Source: Stanieria sp. NIES-3757 (GTDB lineage Bacteria; Cyanobacteriota; Cyanobacteriia; Cyanobacteriales; Xenococcaceae). Taken from it: 64,000 nucleotides of DNA. The position numbers and the translations under genes are program-made. Where the stretch lies: assembly GCA_002355455.1 (NCBI GenBank), contig AP017375.1, positions 4,331,640-4,395,639 on the forward strand, given 5' to 3'. Each line of letters starts with the position of its first letter. The first letter of the stretch is position 1. Positions 47,988-57,440 of the stretch are shown in pieces. The notes beneath the pieces were generated by a model. That model was given only the letters and a program-made list of their open reading frames with translations. It ran no database searches and was not told where the DNA came from.

Positions 47988-48407
47988 TCAAAAAGAAAAT
48001 CCTGCGGGTAAAAGTTGAGTAGCTGTTGTACTTTCGTAAGAATTTTCTCCCTGAAAAATCACTACCGCATCTTTACCAAACTCTAAAATAACTTGACGAC
48101 AAGCACCACACGGAGAACATCGAATATCTCGATCATTAACAATTGCGATCGCTTTGAGTTTAAATACATTACCTCCTTCACTAGCAACCGCAGCAGCAAT
48201 AGCATTTCTTTCAGCACAAATACTCAATCCGTAGGAAACGTTTTCAACATTGCAACCAGTAAAAATCTTATCTTGCTCGGTTAATATGGCTGCTCCAACT
48301 CGAAATTGAGAGTAAGGGGCATAAGCTTTAAGCATTGTATCTTTAGCTAAAGCAATTAATTGGCTTTGTTGGGTAGCAGTAAGTTGAAAGCTTGAGGAAT
48401 TATTCAT
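47988..48407 (-). CDS. cdd: cytidine deaminase
   Basis: The 139-residue zinc enzyme deaminates cytidine and deoxycytidine for pyrimidine salvage. Zinc ligands C64, C100 and C103 and catalytic E66 are in SICAERNA and SPCGACRQV; FRVGAA and GCNVENVSYG are substrate-binding segments. Length fits the homotetrameric class. ATG at 48407. Confidence 0.96.
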   Translation of the reverse strand: MNNSSSFQLTATQQSQLIALAKDTMLKAYAPYSQFRVGAAILTEQDKIFTGCNVENVSYGLSICAERNAIAAAVASEGGNVFKLKAIAIVNDRDIRCSPCGACRQVILEFGKDAVVIFQGENSYESTTATQLLPAGFSF

Positions 48408-48581
48408 CAGAGAATTATTAACTAAAAATAATTTGGCATTTAGTGAAAAAAGACATCTGGATGATTGTTGAATTCAACTGTTATCTTAGAGTCGACCAAA
48501 ATAAAAAATTGATGATTAGTCATTACCACAGACAACCCACGACTAATGATCAAAAATTACTCAAGTCTTTGAGGAGTTAAA

Positions 48582-49346
48582 ATGAATAAAATTTCCCTAT
48601 TTGTGTTATTAGGAATTTTAGCTATTTCTCTAGAAAGCTGCTCTTTGTTTGGCTCAAAAAGTGGAGAAGATACAGCGTCAAATAATCCATCTAATTCAAC
48701 TACTAACCCCCAAGCTAATCCTACTCAAGCAACTTCAACTGAATCAGCTAATTCAGCCGAATCTACGGAGAAAGTTGGTATTAGTGGATTAATTCCTGCT
48801 ACTAATCCTGATGTACGTGTAAGTGGCAGTATTAGAGGTAGACAAGATCCTTTTGCTCTAATGACCCTTAAACCAGACATAAAAGCTAAAGAAACAGAAA
48901 CAAGCCCCACTAGTTCATTACCACAACCAAAAACTATTCCATCTAATTCTAACAAGATTAACTCAACTCCTACGATTGATTCGTTAGAAAATCAACCCGT
49001 AGGAACTATCGCCCAAAATGTGATTGTTAGCGGTTTAGTTGAATTAGGAGGTACTACTAAACTGATTATTCAAGAACCAGGAGAAGCTTTTAGTCGTTAT
49101 GTAAATGTTGGTCAATATATAGCCAATAACAAAATTTTGGTCAAGCGGATTTTATTAGATAATCGTTCGACTCCGGAGGTGGTTTTAGTAGAAAATGGCA
49201 TTGAAATAACTAAGGCAATTGGAGAAAAATCTCCTGCTGAATCTTCTGCCCAACAGGAAACACAAGCAATGAATCCTGGCTCGGAAAATGCCTTTGGAGG
49301 TGCTGTTAGTTGGGTATCTGATTATTTATCTAAAAAAACTGAGTAA
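48582..49346 (+). CDS. predicted lipoprotein with PilP-like C-terminal region
   Basis: The 254-residue protein has a lipoprotein signal ending in a lipobox (SLESC, C20). A Ser/Asn/Thr-rich linker (20-65) precedes SGSIRGRQDPFALM (about 85-98) and a C-terminal beta-rich segment (about 140-215: VIVSGLVELGGTTKLIIQEP, VNVGQYIANNKILVKRI). RQDPF plus this segment resembles PilP, the type IV pilus lipoprotein; no pil genes are adjacent, so this is only suggestive. GAGGAG precedes the ATG at 48582. Confidence 0.75.
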   Translation: MNKISLFVLLGILAISLESCSLFGSKSGEDTASNNPSNSTTNPQANPTQATSTESANSAESTEKVGISGLIPATNPDVRVSGSIRGRQDPFALMTLKPDIKAKETETSPTSSLPQPKTIPSNSNKINSTPTIDSLENQPVGTIAQNVIVSGLVELGGTTKLIIQEPGEAFSRYVNVGQYIANNKILVKRILLDNRSTPEVVLVENGIEITKAIGEKSPAESSAQQETQAMNPGSENAFGGAVSWVSDYLSKKTE

Positions 49347-49506
49347 TATACTTGAAATAAATTTTGACTAATCTATCTAATTTTTACCTCTAAATTGAAA
49401 ATTAATTAAATTTTTTCCCAGGTTTTGGCGAAGAGACTCTGAACAATTTATACAATATTTAAAGTAATCAAGGAATGAGAGATTGCTAAGGCTAAAATTA
49501 GGAGTC

Positions 49507-50097
49507 ATGAGCAAAAAAGCACAATTACTAGAAGCGATCGCAGGGAAAAATCGCGGTTTGTTAGCAACTGAGATTGATAATGTCAGAGTTCTCTCAGCCA
49601 TTCAGCAATTAGAAGACTGCAACCCAACGCCTAAACCTGTGGAAGCTAGAGATTTATTGGAAGGGAATTGGCGTTTACTATATACAACCAGTAAAGGAAT
49701 ACTTGGTTTAGACCGCTTCCCTTTATTTAAATTGGGACAAATTTATCAGTGTATCCGCACTGCTGAAGCCAAAGTTTACAATATTGCTGAAATTATTGGC
49801 TTACCTTTTTTAGAAGGTATTGTTAGTGTCGCAGCGAGGTTTGAACCTGTTTCCGAACGCCGTGTGAATGTTATTTTTGAACGTTCAGTTATCGGTTTAC
49901 AGCGTTTCTTTGCCTACAATTCTCCTTCAAAATTTATTCAGCAACTCGAATCGGGGAAAAAGTTTCCTCCCCTAGATTTTGGCATTGAAAATCGCGATCA
50001 AAATGGTTGGCTTGATATTACTTATTTGGATGAAGATATGCGAATTGGGAGAGGAAATGAAGGAAATGTGTTTGTCCTAACTAAAGAAAAATATTAA
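49507..50097 (+). CDS. PAP/fibrillin family protein
   Basis: From the ATG at 49507 the product is 196 residues. The fibrillin (plastid lipid-associated protein) pattern is clear: LLEGNWRLLYTTSKGILGLDRFP, IYQCIR, and the closing TYLDEDMRIGRGNEGNVFVL. These lipocalin-like proteins associate with thylakoid lipid and plastoglobule-like bodies and help in photoprotection. An upstream TTG frame adds eight codons and is rejected. Confidence 0.92.
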   Translation: MSKKAQLLEAIAGKNRGLLATEIDNVRVLSAIQQLEDCNPTPKPVEARDLLEGNWRLLYTTSKGILGLDRFPLFKLGQIYQCIRTAEAKVYNIAEIIGLPFLEGIVSVAARFEPVSERRVNVIFERSVIGLQRFFAYNSPSKFIQQLESGKKFPPLDFGIENRDQNGWLDITYLDEDMRIGRGNEGNVFVLTKEKY

Positions 50098-50254
50098 TTA
50101 GAGGTTTTGGATTGCTCCAATTCACAGTTCAATATTTTTTGTTGATTGTTGATAGTTAATGCTTGACAATAATAATAAATTTTAAGCAATCATTTTAGAG
50201 TCAAGCTCTGAACTATTTAATCATTAACAATTAACAGATTTTTTGGGATTTTGA

Positions 50255-50794
50255 TTATTTTTCTACTGAATTTCTGTCTTCTTCTTCGACTGTACCGCCT
50301 TGTTGACGAATAATTTCTTGAGCTTTATTAATTTCTGCTGCTGTTCCTTTTACCGCTACCAAATATACAACTGATTGATGAGCGATAGTAAGATCTACAT
50401 CTGGTTTAGGTACATTACCACCACTTAAAGCAGCAATTAAACCAATTGTTAATGCCCCAACTCCACTACCAAGTAAAGGCGCAAACAAGTAGACCGAATT
50501 AAAATCATTAAAAACAGCAAAACCTAGTCTAGGAAAATCAGTCACAACTAGACTAATATATATACCAATAATAGCCCCTAAGACAGTTCCTGCGATCGCG
50601 CCACCTCTAACGCTTTTAGCTATTTCAGTGTTTTGTAATTGGAATGGAAGCTGGAAATTTTCAGTCTCTAAAGTAACTTGTTCTGGGGCAATTCCTGCTT
50701 GTTCAATATGAGTTTTTGTGGTTCTTGCTGCGGTTGGATTATCAAATTTTCCCCATGTATATATAACTGATTGTGAAGATTCTGCTTTAGTCAT
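50255..50794 (-). CDS. hypothetical membrane protein with glycine-zipper-like helices
   Basis: A 179-residue protein: soluble N-terminal part (1-65), two glycine-rich hydrophobic segments (GGAIAGTVLGAIIGIYISL, about 65-83, and LLGSGVGALTIGLIAALSGG, about 107-126), and a C-terminal alpha-beta segment (137-170). It resembles stress or general-stress membrane proteins, but no family is assigned. ATG at 50794. Confidence 0.7.
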   Translation of the reverse strand: MTKAESSQSVIYTWGKFDNPTAARTTKTHIEQAGIAPEQVTLETENFQLPFQLQNTEIAKSVRGGAIAGTVLGAIIGIYISLVVTDFPRLGFAVFNDFNSVYLFAPLLGSGVGALTIGLIAALSGGNVPKPDVDLTIAHQSVVYLVAVKGTAAEINKAQEIIRQQGGTVEEEDRNSVEK

Positions 50795-51338
50795 TGATTT
50801 TTACTCCTGATTTTGATCGTTAAATCGTTTTAATTATTGGTTAATTGAGAGCGCAGTTGTTGATTGTAATGATTAAGTTGAGTTAGCGAAATTGAGTGTT
50901 GAATTTTCAATTTCTTCGGTTTAATTAACTATTTGCTAGCTTTGTTATCTTTAATTTATTGGAGCGCAAATTGTGATTTTGTTCATCTCTCAAAAGATAG
51001 GCAAAAGCAAATTTAACCTTTGACAACTGGAGGTTTTTTACCAATGGAGCAGTAATGAATCAAAAAATAAAGATGAGTATCAACAATAACTAAAATAAAT
51101 TACAGAAATAGGGATATAATTAGCGATAGTTGCTCAATTATGTGTTATTAAACTAACTGATTACGTTATAAAGCCGAGCAAACCAAATCAATTTTTTGAG
51201 TGAACGCAATAATTAAACAAAGTTGATAGACTAAACAAAATTGTAGTTCTGATTTAAGATATTTTTTGCAGAGATGAAATGAAGTGGAAAAGTTTTAAAG
51301 CTTGGTATCATCTGAACATAACCAGAAGATAGCTATCT
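50795..51338. other. 544-bp intergenic region
   Basis: AT-rich spacer between the divergent hypothetical membrane protein and ABC ATPase genes; it must hold both promoters. I see no RNA gene, repeat or further coding sequence. Confidence 0.5.
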
Positions 51339-52451
51339 ATGGCAAGAGTTAAACTTCAAAATATCGCTCGTAAATTCGGAAATATTACAGCGATAGAAAA
51401 TATTACTTTAGACATTCCAAACGGAGAATTTTGGGTTTTAGTTGGACCTTCAGGATGTGGAAAATCAACAATTTTAAGAGCGATTGCTGGGTTAGAATCA
51501 ATCACAGAAGGTGAAATTTATATTGGGAATACGTTAGTTAATCATATTCCTGCTCGTCAACGAGATGTAGCAATGGTTTTTCAAAACTATGCTTTATATC
51601 CTCATCTGACGGTAGCAGAAAATTTAGCTTTTGGTTTGCGGATGCGCCGTAAAGCAGAAGCAGAAATTAATCGAACAGTTCAAGCTGTAGCGCGATCACT
51701 CAATATCGAACACCTTTTAAAACGTAAACCCAAACAACTTTCAGGTGGACAACAACAACGAGTAGCTTTGGGTAGAGCGATCGCAAGAGTTCCCCAAGTA
51801 TTTTTACTTGACGAACCTTTATCTAATTTAGATGCTCAATTGCGAGATGATACAAGAACAGAATTAAAACAACTTCATAATCAAGTAGGAATCACAACGA
51901 TTTATGTTACCCACGACCAAACTGAAGCAATGACCTTGGCAGATCGTATTGTAGTGTTAAAAGACGGCAAGATTCAGCAAATTGGTCATCCTCAAACCAT
52001 TTATGCTCAACCAGCTAATCGTATGGTAGCGACATTTTTAGGTAATCCACCAATGAATATTTTACCTGTAACTTATCTCAATGGCAATTTTGTCATCAAT
52101 AATCTGTTTTTCCCGATCAATTCAGAGATTGAACAGCGATTACATCCAACTCAAGGACAAAATTTCGATCTAGGTATTCGTCCAGAAGATATTCAATTAG
52201 CAACATCAGAATTAAGCAGAGAGGGTTGCTACACTATCACGGTAGAAATCAACTTAGTTGAACCATTGGGCAGAGAAATTTTAGTGAAAAGTAAATTACT
52301 CGACACCAATATCAACCTTGATTTTTTAGTTGGTGCTGATTGGCAAGGCAAACAAGGCGATCGCGTTACTGTACAATTAGATTTGAGGCGTTTATTTATC
52401 TTTGATGTCAGTAGCGGAAAAACTTTATTTGCTACTAGCTTTGTTCGCTAA
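51339..52451 (+). CDS. ABC transporter ATPase, UgpC/MalK-type (CUT1 sugar import)
   Basis: The 370-residue ATPase has Walker A GPSGCGKST (36-44), Q-loop MVFQNYALYPHL, signature LSGGQQQR (134-141), Walker B VFLLDEPLSNLD, H-loop VTHDQTEAMTL, and a C-terminal MalK-type TOBE/OB domain (about 245-365). Such ATPases serve CUT1 sugar or glycerol-phosphate importers and can be shared among several transporters, which fits the absence of permease or binding-protein genes here. ATG at 51339. Confidence 0.93.
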   Translation: MARVKLQNIARKFGNITAIENITLDIPNGEFWVLVGPSGCGKSTILRAIAGLESITEGEIYIGNTLVNHIPARQRDVAMVFQNYALYPHLTVAENLAFGLRMRRKAEAEINRTVQAVARSLNIEHLLKRKPKQLSGGQQQRVALGRAIARVPQVFLLDEPLSNLDAQLRDDTRTELKQLHNQVGITTIYVTHDQTEAMTLADRIVVLKDGKIQQIGHPQTIYAQPANRMVATFLGNPPMNILPVTYLNGNFVINNLFFPINSEIEQRLHPTQGQNFDLGIRPEDIQLATSELSREGCYTITVEINLVEPLGREILVKSKLLDTNINLDFLVGADWQGKQGDRVTVQLDLRRLFIFDVSSGKTLFATSFVR

Positions 52452-52541
52452 CCAATCAGTAAACTAAAATTTTAACAAGCCCTTTCTGGAGAGATAATGA
52501 TTGCTTTAAAAATAAGAAACATTAATTAACTTTTTTTGATT

Positions 52542-53081
52542 GTGACTGGAAATACAGGACTGTTCAACCATCGTTTTGCTGCTAATTTTATTCCCCTACC
52601 TCCTTTTCAAGTGCCAGTAGTTGGTTCAACTGCACCAGACTTTAGTTTGCCAAAGATCAGAAGTAAAAATAATGTCAAGCTTTCAGATTACTAAGGTAAA
52701 CAACCTGTAGTATTAGCATTTACCCGAATTTTCACAGAAAAACTATTTTGCCCTTTTTGCTATCCCCACATCCAAGATTTGAAAACAGACTATCAAAAGA
52801 TTAGGGACAAAGGAGCAGAATTACTCATGATTTCTAGTACAGACTCAGTTCAGAGTCAGCAAGTTGTTGAACAACTCAGCTTACCTTATCCTTTCTTATT
52901 CGATCCAGATTGCAATATATTTCGTCGTTATGGAGTAGGACAAGCTCTTGGCGCACCTTTACCTGCCCAATTTGTGATTAATTGCGAGAGTCGGATTACT
53001 TTTCGACATCTATTTTCCTTTGTCGATAGCAATGCCGAGCTAGATACAATCTTAGCAGAACTAGATCAGCTAGCAGAATAA
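52542..53081 (+). pseudogene. peroxiredoxin-like (AhpC/TSA) gene broken by one nonsense codon
   Basis: From the GTG at 52542 one frame reads a peroxiredoxin-like protein of 179 residues except for a TAA at codon 51 (52692-52694), in LSDY-stop-GKQPVVLAF. Sequence on both sides of the stop is family-like: TAPDFSLPKIR before it and TEKLFCPFCYPHIQDL with the redox cysteines after it. The downstream part alone (from an internal ATG) lacks the first strands of the thioredoxin fold. Apart from the TAA the frame is intact, which suggests recent inactivation or a sequencing error. Confidence 0.8.
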
Positions 53082-53116
53082 GACAGCAAAAAAAAGATTG
53101 AATAGAGGAGAAAAAA

Positions 53117-53560
53117 TTGAGCGAGCTAGCCTATACTAAGAAAATAGAAAAGGTAATCGAGACTCTTCAAACCGAACTACCAACTCTATTTGAAACTGAT
53201 CTATCCTACGATATTTATACCCAAGATATCTATTTTAAAGATCCAGTTAATACCTTTAAAGGCAAGCTCAACTATCGAATTATCTTTTGGACATTAAGAT
53301 TTCACGGCAAGCTCTTTTTTACTTCACTCTACTTTGATTTACACGATCTTAATCAGACTGCCAAAGATACAATTTTAGCTAATTGGACTGTGCACGGTAC
53401 TTTACGTTTACCTTGGCAAGCTTGTATTTTCTTCAATGGCTATTCTACCTATAAGCTCACGAAAGAAGGATTAATTTACGAACATATTGACACTTGGGAT
53501 CGTCAACCAGGAGAAATTCTGAAGCAGTTTTTCCGTAGAGGTGAAAGGGAAGAAAGTTAA
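53117..53560 (+). CDS. DUF2358 family protein
   Basis: A 147-residue soluble protein of the DUF2358 family (cyanobacteria/plants), alpha+beta like the NTF2 fold: LPTLFETDLSYDIYTQDIYFKDPVNTF, LRLPWQACIFFNGYSTYKL, and IYEHIDTWDRQP. Start is TTG at 53117 behind a strong GAGGAG. It lies 35 bp after the broken peroxiredoxin gene and may have been in one operon with it. Function unknown. Confidence 0.85.
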   Translation: MSELAYTKKIEKVIETLQTELPTLFETDLSYDIYTQDIYFKDPVNTFKGKLNYRIIFWTLRFHGKLFFTSLYFDLHDLNQTAKDTILANWTVHGTLRLPWQACIFFNGYSTYKLTKEGLIYEHIDTWDRQPGEILKQFFRRGEREES

Positions 53561-53569
53561 AAAGTCAGC

Positions 53570-53597
53570 TAGGGGCAAGGCATTATCTTGCCCGTAC
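53570..53597. repeat. 28-bp palindrome, GGGCAAG type
   Basis: GGGCAAG (53573-53579) and CTTGCCC (53587-53593), bounded by TAG and GTAC. It follows the DUF2358 stop by nine bases and precedes the decayed gluconolactonase gene; it could also act as a terminator. Confidence 0.65.
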
Positions 53598-53628
53598 AAA
53601 AGTCAAAAATTACTTTTATTGAATATAT

Positions 53629-54565
53629 TTAATAACTAACTAATCCTGGGATTTGTAAACGAATTCGGTAAACGCTGGTATTGGCAGTGACATAAAGAGT
53701 TTGATTGTTCTGGTCGCCCCAAGCCAAATTAGTGGCTACTTCTGGTACTGCAATCTTATCTATTAATTTTCCTTCAGGAGAAAAAATCCAAACTCCGCCT
53801 GGCCCTGTACTATAAACATTACCTTGGGTATCAACCTTCATCCCATCAGGTACACCTTCTTAATTTGGGTCTTTTAATTGGGCAAAAACTCTTCCGTTAG
53901 TTAAACCTCCGTCTGGTTGGATGTCAAAAACACGAATATGTCCTACTTCTGAATCGTTAACATACAATTTAGTTTGATCGGGAGATAAAGCAATTCCATT
54001 AGGACGAGTAAAATCATCTACGAGTAAAGTTAATTCACCCTCTGGAGAGAGACGATAAACTCCATAAAATCCTAATTTTTCCTGTGCTGCTTGAATTCCA
54101 TAGGGTGGGTCGGTAAAGTAAATACTGCCGTCTGATTTAACAACTAGATCGTTAGGACTATTTAACTTTTTGCCTTGATAATGATCTACTAAAGTAACGA
54201 TGCTTCCGTCTGTTTCTGTTCTAGAGACACGGCGGTTTTCATGTTCAGCAGAAATTAATCTCCCCTCCAAATCAAAAGTATTGCCATTAGCCTTGCCAGA
54301 AGGACGACGAAAGATGTTAGTTTCATTATCTGGTTGCCATTGATAGATTGTGTTGGCAGGGAGGACCTTATGTGAATTTAAATCCTGTAGCTATCTGTTC
54401 TACTTGACTGTTTTTAGGAATAATTTGAACTAAAGTTTGGCTAAGATTTTCTGTTCCCGTCGAAATTTTGACAGGAAATACAATAGCTAAACCTAGAGAT
54501 GCCCCCCAAAAAATACCAAGCTTAATTTTCTGAGCGATTTTAAATAGTTTCCTCACTTCCCTCAC
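53629..54565 (-). pseudogene. SMP-30/gluconolactonase-like gene with several inactivating lesions
   Basis: Reading down the minus strand, the start (54565) gives a hydrophobic signal/anchor and VEQIATGFKFT, then a TAA (54368-54370) where GAA of the family motif FTEGP is expected. After GGTCC a short deletion moves reading into another frame (LPANTIYQWQPD, then the SMP-30 core with FYGVYRLSPEGEL, RPNGIALSPDQTKLYVND). A second in-frame TAA follows at 53862-53860 (KDPN-stop-EGVPDGMKVD), after which coding resumes to 53629. Three separate lesions make this a pseudogene. Such proteins are periplasmic or secreted lactonases. Confidence 0.82.
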
Positions 54566-54579
54566 TTTGATTACCTGAG

Positions 54580-54996
54580 TTAGCGATAAGATTCTACAGA
54601 AGAAGAAACTGTATTATTAATTTGAGCAATACTTAAGTCGGGGCGGAGGTTTTGAGCATTTCTCAAATAGCAGTGAACCATTGCTGATTGAGGACGAGGA
54701 GTATTGACTTGAATTAAAACCCGAATACACGAAGGTAAGCTACCTGCGACGTGCATTTGTTGCAAATCCAACAGGGGAATATTATCCCATCCAGGTCGAT
54801 TTCTCGCTACTGCTGCGGGGAAAATCGCATCTAAATCGCGAGTGGCAGTAAAAAAGACGCAAACGACATCTTGAGGGTTAAATTGATTGTGAGCTTCAAT
54901 TTCATCTAAAAGTTCTGTTACAGCTTCTGCGATCGCATCAATCTTATTTTCTGTAACAGTAGTTGCCCCACGAATGCCTTGCACTTTCCATTCCAC
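54580..54996 (-). CDS. aroH: chorismate mutase, AroH type
   Basis: From the GTG at 54996, behind GAGGAAAAAATT, the product is 138 residues, slightly longer than the typical AroH. VQGIRGATTVTENK, FFTATRDLDAIFPAAVAR, and SLPSCIRVLIQVNT match the trimeric AroH fold that turns chorismate into prephenate for Phe/Tyr synthesis; the Arg residues in these segments include the catalytic ones. A longer in-frame start at 55080 would overlap sppA and is rejected. Confidence 0.93.
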   Translation of the reverse strand: MEWKVQGIRGATTVTENKIDAIAEAVTELLDEIEAHNQFNPQDVVCVFFTATRDLDAIFPAAVARNRPGWDNIPLLDLQQMHVAGSLPSCIRVLIQVNTPRPQSAMVHCYLRNAQNLRPDLSIAQINNTVSSSVESYR

Positions 54997-55033
54997 AATT
55001 TTTTCCTCCGCTAATCTGATTGAGTTCTTGGTT

Positions 55034-55861
55034 TTATGGTCTATATAACCATAATGGTTGACCAGAAGTAACCAGTTCAAATTCTACCCAATCTATGGCA
55101 GTTCCTATACTAGATTTAGTTTGACTTCGACCTGGTAAAAAACGATTGATCAGAGGTTTTGGTTCTTCAATGGTATAGCATTCGGTTTTATCTGGATCGA
55201 GTCCAGCTAGTTCAGCAGCCCAACGAAGGGCATCTTCTTCTGTTCCCAAGCGGTCAACCATACCCAATGCTAACGCCTGTTCTCCCGTGAATACTCTTCC
55301 ATCAGCAAAAGCTTTTACTTTTTCTACTTCCAGATTTCGTCCTTCTGCTACCGTTTTAACAAATTGTTGATAACTGATATCAATTAATTCCTGTAAGATT
55401 TGTTCTTCGGCAGGAGTTAATTGACGATCAAAGGCGAGGATATCTTTATAAGGACCCGATTTAACTACTTTGAAAGAAACACCAATTTTATCGAGGAGTC
55501 GTTCTAAGTTATTACCTCGTAAAATTACGCCGATACTACCAGTAATTGTGCCTGGGTTAGCAACAATATGTTTTGCCCCAACCCCAATATAAACACCACC
55601 AGAGGCAGAGATATTACCAAAACTAGCAACTACTTTGACATTTTTGTCCTCTTGTAAGCGTTGTAGTGCTGAATAAATTTCTTGAGAATCGCCTACCGTA
55701 CCGCCAGGGGAATCAATCCGTAACAGTAATGCAGGAAATTTTTTTTCTTCAACAGTTTTGAAAGCTTTGAGGACTCGTTTGCGAGTATCTCCTGCGATCG
55801 CTCCTGTAATCTCGATTTTAGCTACTTGTTTTTTCGTTTTCTTCTTAAATGGCCAGACCAT
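55034..55861 (-). CDS. sppA: signal peptide peptidase SppA (protease IV), short form
   Basis: The 275-residue serine protease clears signal peptides at the membrane. It shows RIDSPGGTVGDSQEIY (about 48-63), the catalytic serine in ISASGGVYIG, GSIGVILRG, and the catalytic lysine in KSGPYKDILAF. No obvious N-terminal membrane helix is present, so this is likely a soluble or peripheral form. ATG at 55861. Its stop is 37 bp ahead of aroH. Confidence 0.93.
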   Translation of the reverse strand: MVWPFKKKTKKQVAKIEITGAIAGDTRKRVLKAFKTVEEKKFPALLLRIDSPGGTVGDSQEIYSALQRLQEDKNVKVVASFGNISASGGVYIGVGAKHIVANPGTITGSIGVILRGNNLERLLDKIGVSFKVVKSGPYKDILAFDRQLTPAEEQILQELIDISYQQFVKTVAEGRNLEVEKVKAFADGRVFTGEQALALGMVDRLGTEEDALRWAAELAGLDPDKTECYTIEEPKPLINRFLPGRSQTKSSIGTAIDWVEFELVTSGQPLWLYRP

Positions 55862-56125
55862 GAACTGTTAAATTTTAGTGGGATTGTTACCTAGGGTACA
55901 GTTTTTAATTTTAGTTTGCCTAATGACATTGCTAAAAAGTCTACCAACTGTATTATGGAGTTTACGAAGGCGGAGTACCTTCAACCAACAATCTGCTTTT
56001 CTAAAAGCTTGACTGTCGAGCGAGCAACAAAATTTTAACTTTTGCTGTTTGATTTAGCTTAACAAAAGTATAAATTTAATTAAAATTAAGTAAATTAATC
56101 AGCCCTAAATCTTCTAATAAATTCA

Positions 56126-57289
56126 ATGGAACTCAGCTTCAAAAAAATTATGGGATTCACAAGCCGAGGGACTGTGACTCGAACCGAGTTCGAATCCTTG
56201 AAAGCCTCGTCCCGAATCAAATTTGGGGGAAGACCCCTTACTTTTCCTTGGACTACTGTAGTGCTAATTGCTCCTTTTTTCCTATGGGGGACAGCAATGG
56301 TAGCGATGAAAGGGGTAATTCCGCAGACAACTCCTTTATTTATGGCAGGAGTGAGATTGTTTCCTGCTGGGTTATTAGTTCTGGCAACGGCAGCTATTAC
56401 CCATCGTCGTTTTACAGTATCTGCCCAAGGATGGTGGTGGATTGCCTTGTTTGCTTTAGTAGATGGAGTAATGTTTCAGGGATTTTTAGCTGAAGGATTA
56501 GTGAGAACATCGGCTGGTTTGGGTTCGGTAATGATTGATTCTCAACCCTTAGCAGTAGCTTTGTTATCCAAATTTCTGTTTGGGGAAGTTATTAATGTTT
56601 GGGGGTGGTTGGGATTAAGCATTGGAATTTTGGGTATTAGTGCGATTGGTATCCCCGATCAATGGATTTATAGTTTATTTCACGGCAAAATAGTTGCCAT
56701 TGATTGGAGTTGGCAAACATTATTTGATAACGGAGAATGGCTGATGCTTTTAGCTTCTTTATCAATGGCAGTCGGAACAGTGCTAATTCCCTTTGTCAGC
56801 CGTCATGTCGATCCAGTCGTAGCTACAGGCTGGCACATGATTTTAGGAGGAATTCCTTTATTTGGTTTGTCTTGGTGGTACGAATCAGAACAATGGGTCA
56901 ATCTTGATTGGCAAAACTGGCTTTGTTTAAGTTATGCGACAATTTTTGGTAGTGCGATCGCTTATGGGTTGTTTTTCTATTTAGCTTCTTTGGGGAATTT
57001 AACTAGCCTTAGTGCTTTGACTTTTTTAACTCCAGTATTTGCTTTATTGTTTGGTAATATTTTGCTTGCAGAAGTTCTTAGTCCCCTACAAACTGGAGGA
57101 GTTGGTCTGACTTTAATTAGTATTTATTTAATTAATCAACGAGAAAAATTAGCGCAATGGTTGTTTAAATCTAATCACCGTATTAATACTGAAGATGATT
57201 CAGTTAAGGAAATAGATTCTCAATCGGTTCAACCTCCATTAGCTCTCAATCTTAGTCAATCTAAACCAGAAATCATTTTAGAAGAATGA
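56126..57289 (+). CDS. EamA-family drug/metabolite transporter
   Basis: The 387-residue protein has two EamA domains, about ten membrane helices (about 45-190 and 210-345), a soluble N-terminal extension (1-42) and a C-terminal acidic tail. LFMAGVRLFPAGLLVLA and GLGSVMIDSQPLAVALLSKFLFGE in the first repeat, and ATIFGSAIAYGLFFYL in the second, are typical. EamA proteins move small metabolites or amino acids; the substrate is unknown. The N-terminal extension (FTSRGTVTRTEFESLKASS) has no obvious counterpart in the family and the start may be further down. Confidence 0.85.
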   Translation: MELSFKKIMGFTSRGTVTRTEFESLKASSRIKFGGRPLTFPWTTVVLIAPFFLWGTAMVAMKGVIPQTTPLFMAGVRLFPAGLLVLATAAITHRRFTVSAQGWWWIALFALVDGVMFQGFLAEGLVRTSAGLGSVMIDSQPLAVALLSKFLFGEVINVWGWLGLSIGILGISAIGIPDQWIYSLFHGKIVAIDWSWQTLFDNGEWLMLLASLSMAVGTVLIPFVSRHVDPVVATGWHMILGGIPLFGLSWWYESEQWVNLDWQNWLCLSYATIFGSAIAYGLFFYLASLGNLTSLSALTFLTPVFALLFGNILLAEVLSPLQTGGVGLTLISIYLINQREKLAQWLFKSNHRINTEDDSVKEIDSQSVQPPLALNLSQSKPEIILEE

Positions 57290-57440
57290 TTAAAAGTGTA
57301 CTTTAAACTGAAGTTTTTAATCCTGAGCAAACCGTATTATTAAAGATCTGTTTAACTCAGAAAAATAAACTAGCCTATTGCGAGCAAATTGGCTAAAACA
57401 GACAGGTAAGCAAGAAATGAGGATGAGATAAAAACCTGAT

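Noticed and set aside
54997-55080. Longer start for aroH
   Set aside because: It would overlap sppA and add non-family residues; GTG at 54996 has a ribosome binding site and begins at the family start.
56160-56220. tRNA-like strings (GTTCGAATCC) near the start of the EamA gene
   Set aside because: The flanking bases do not form a five-pair T-stem, no acceptor stem or anticodon arm fits, and the segment is inside a coding frame.
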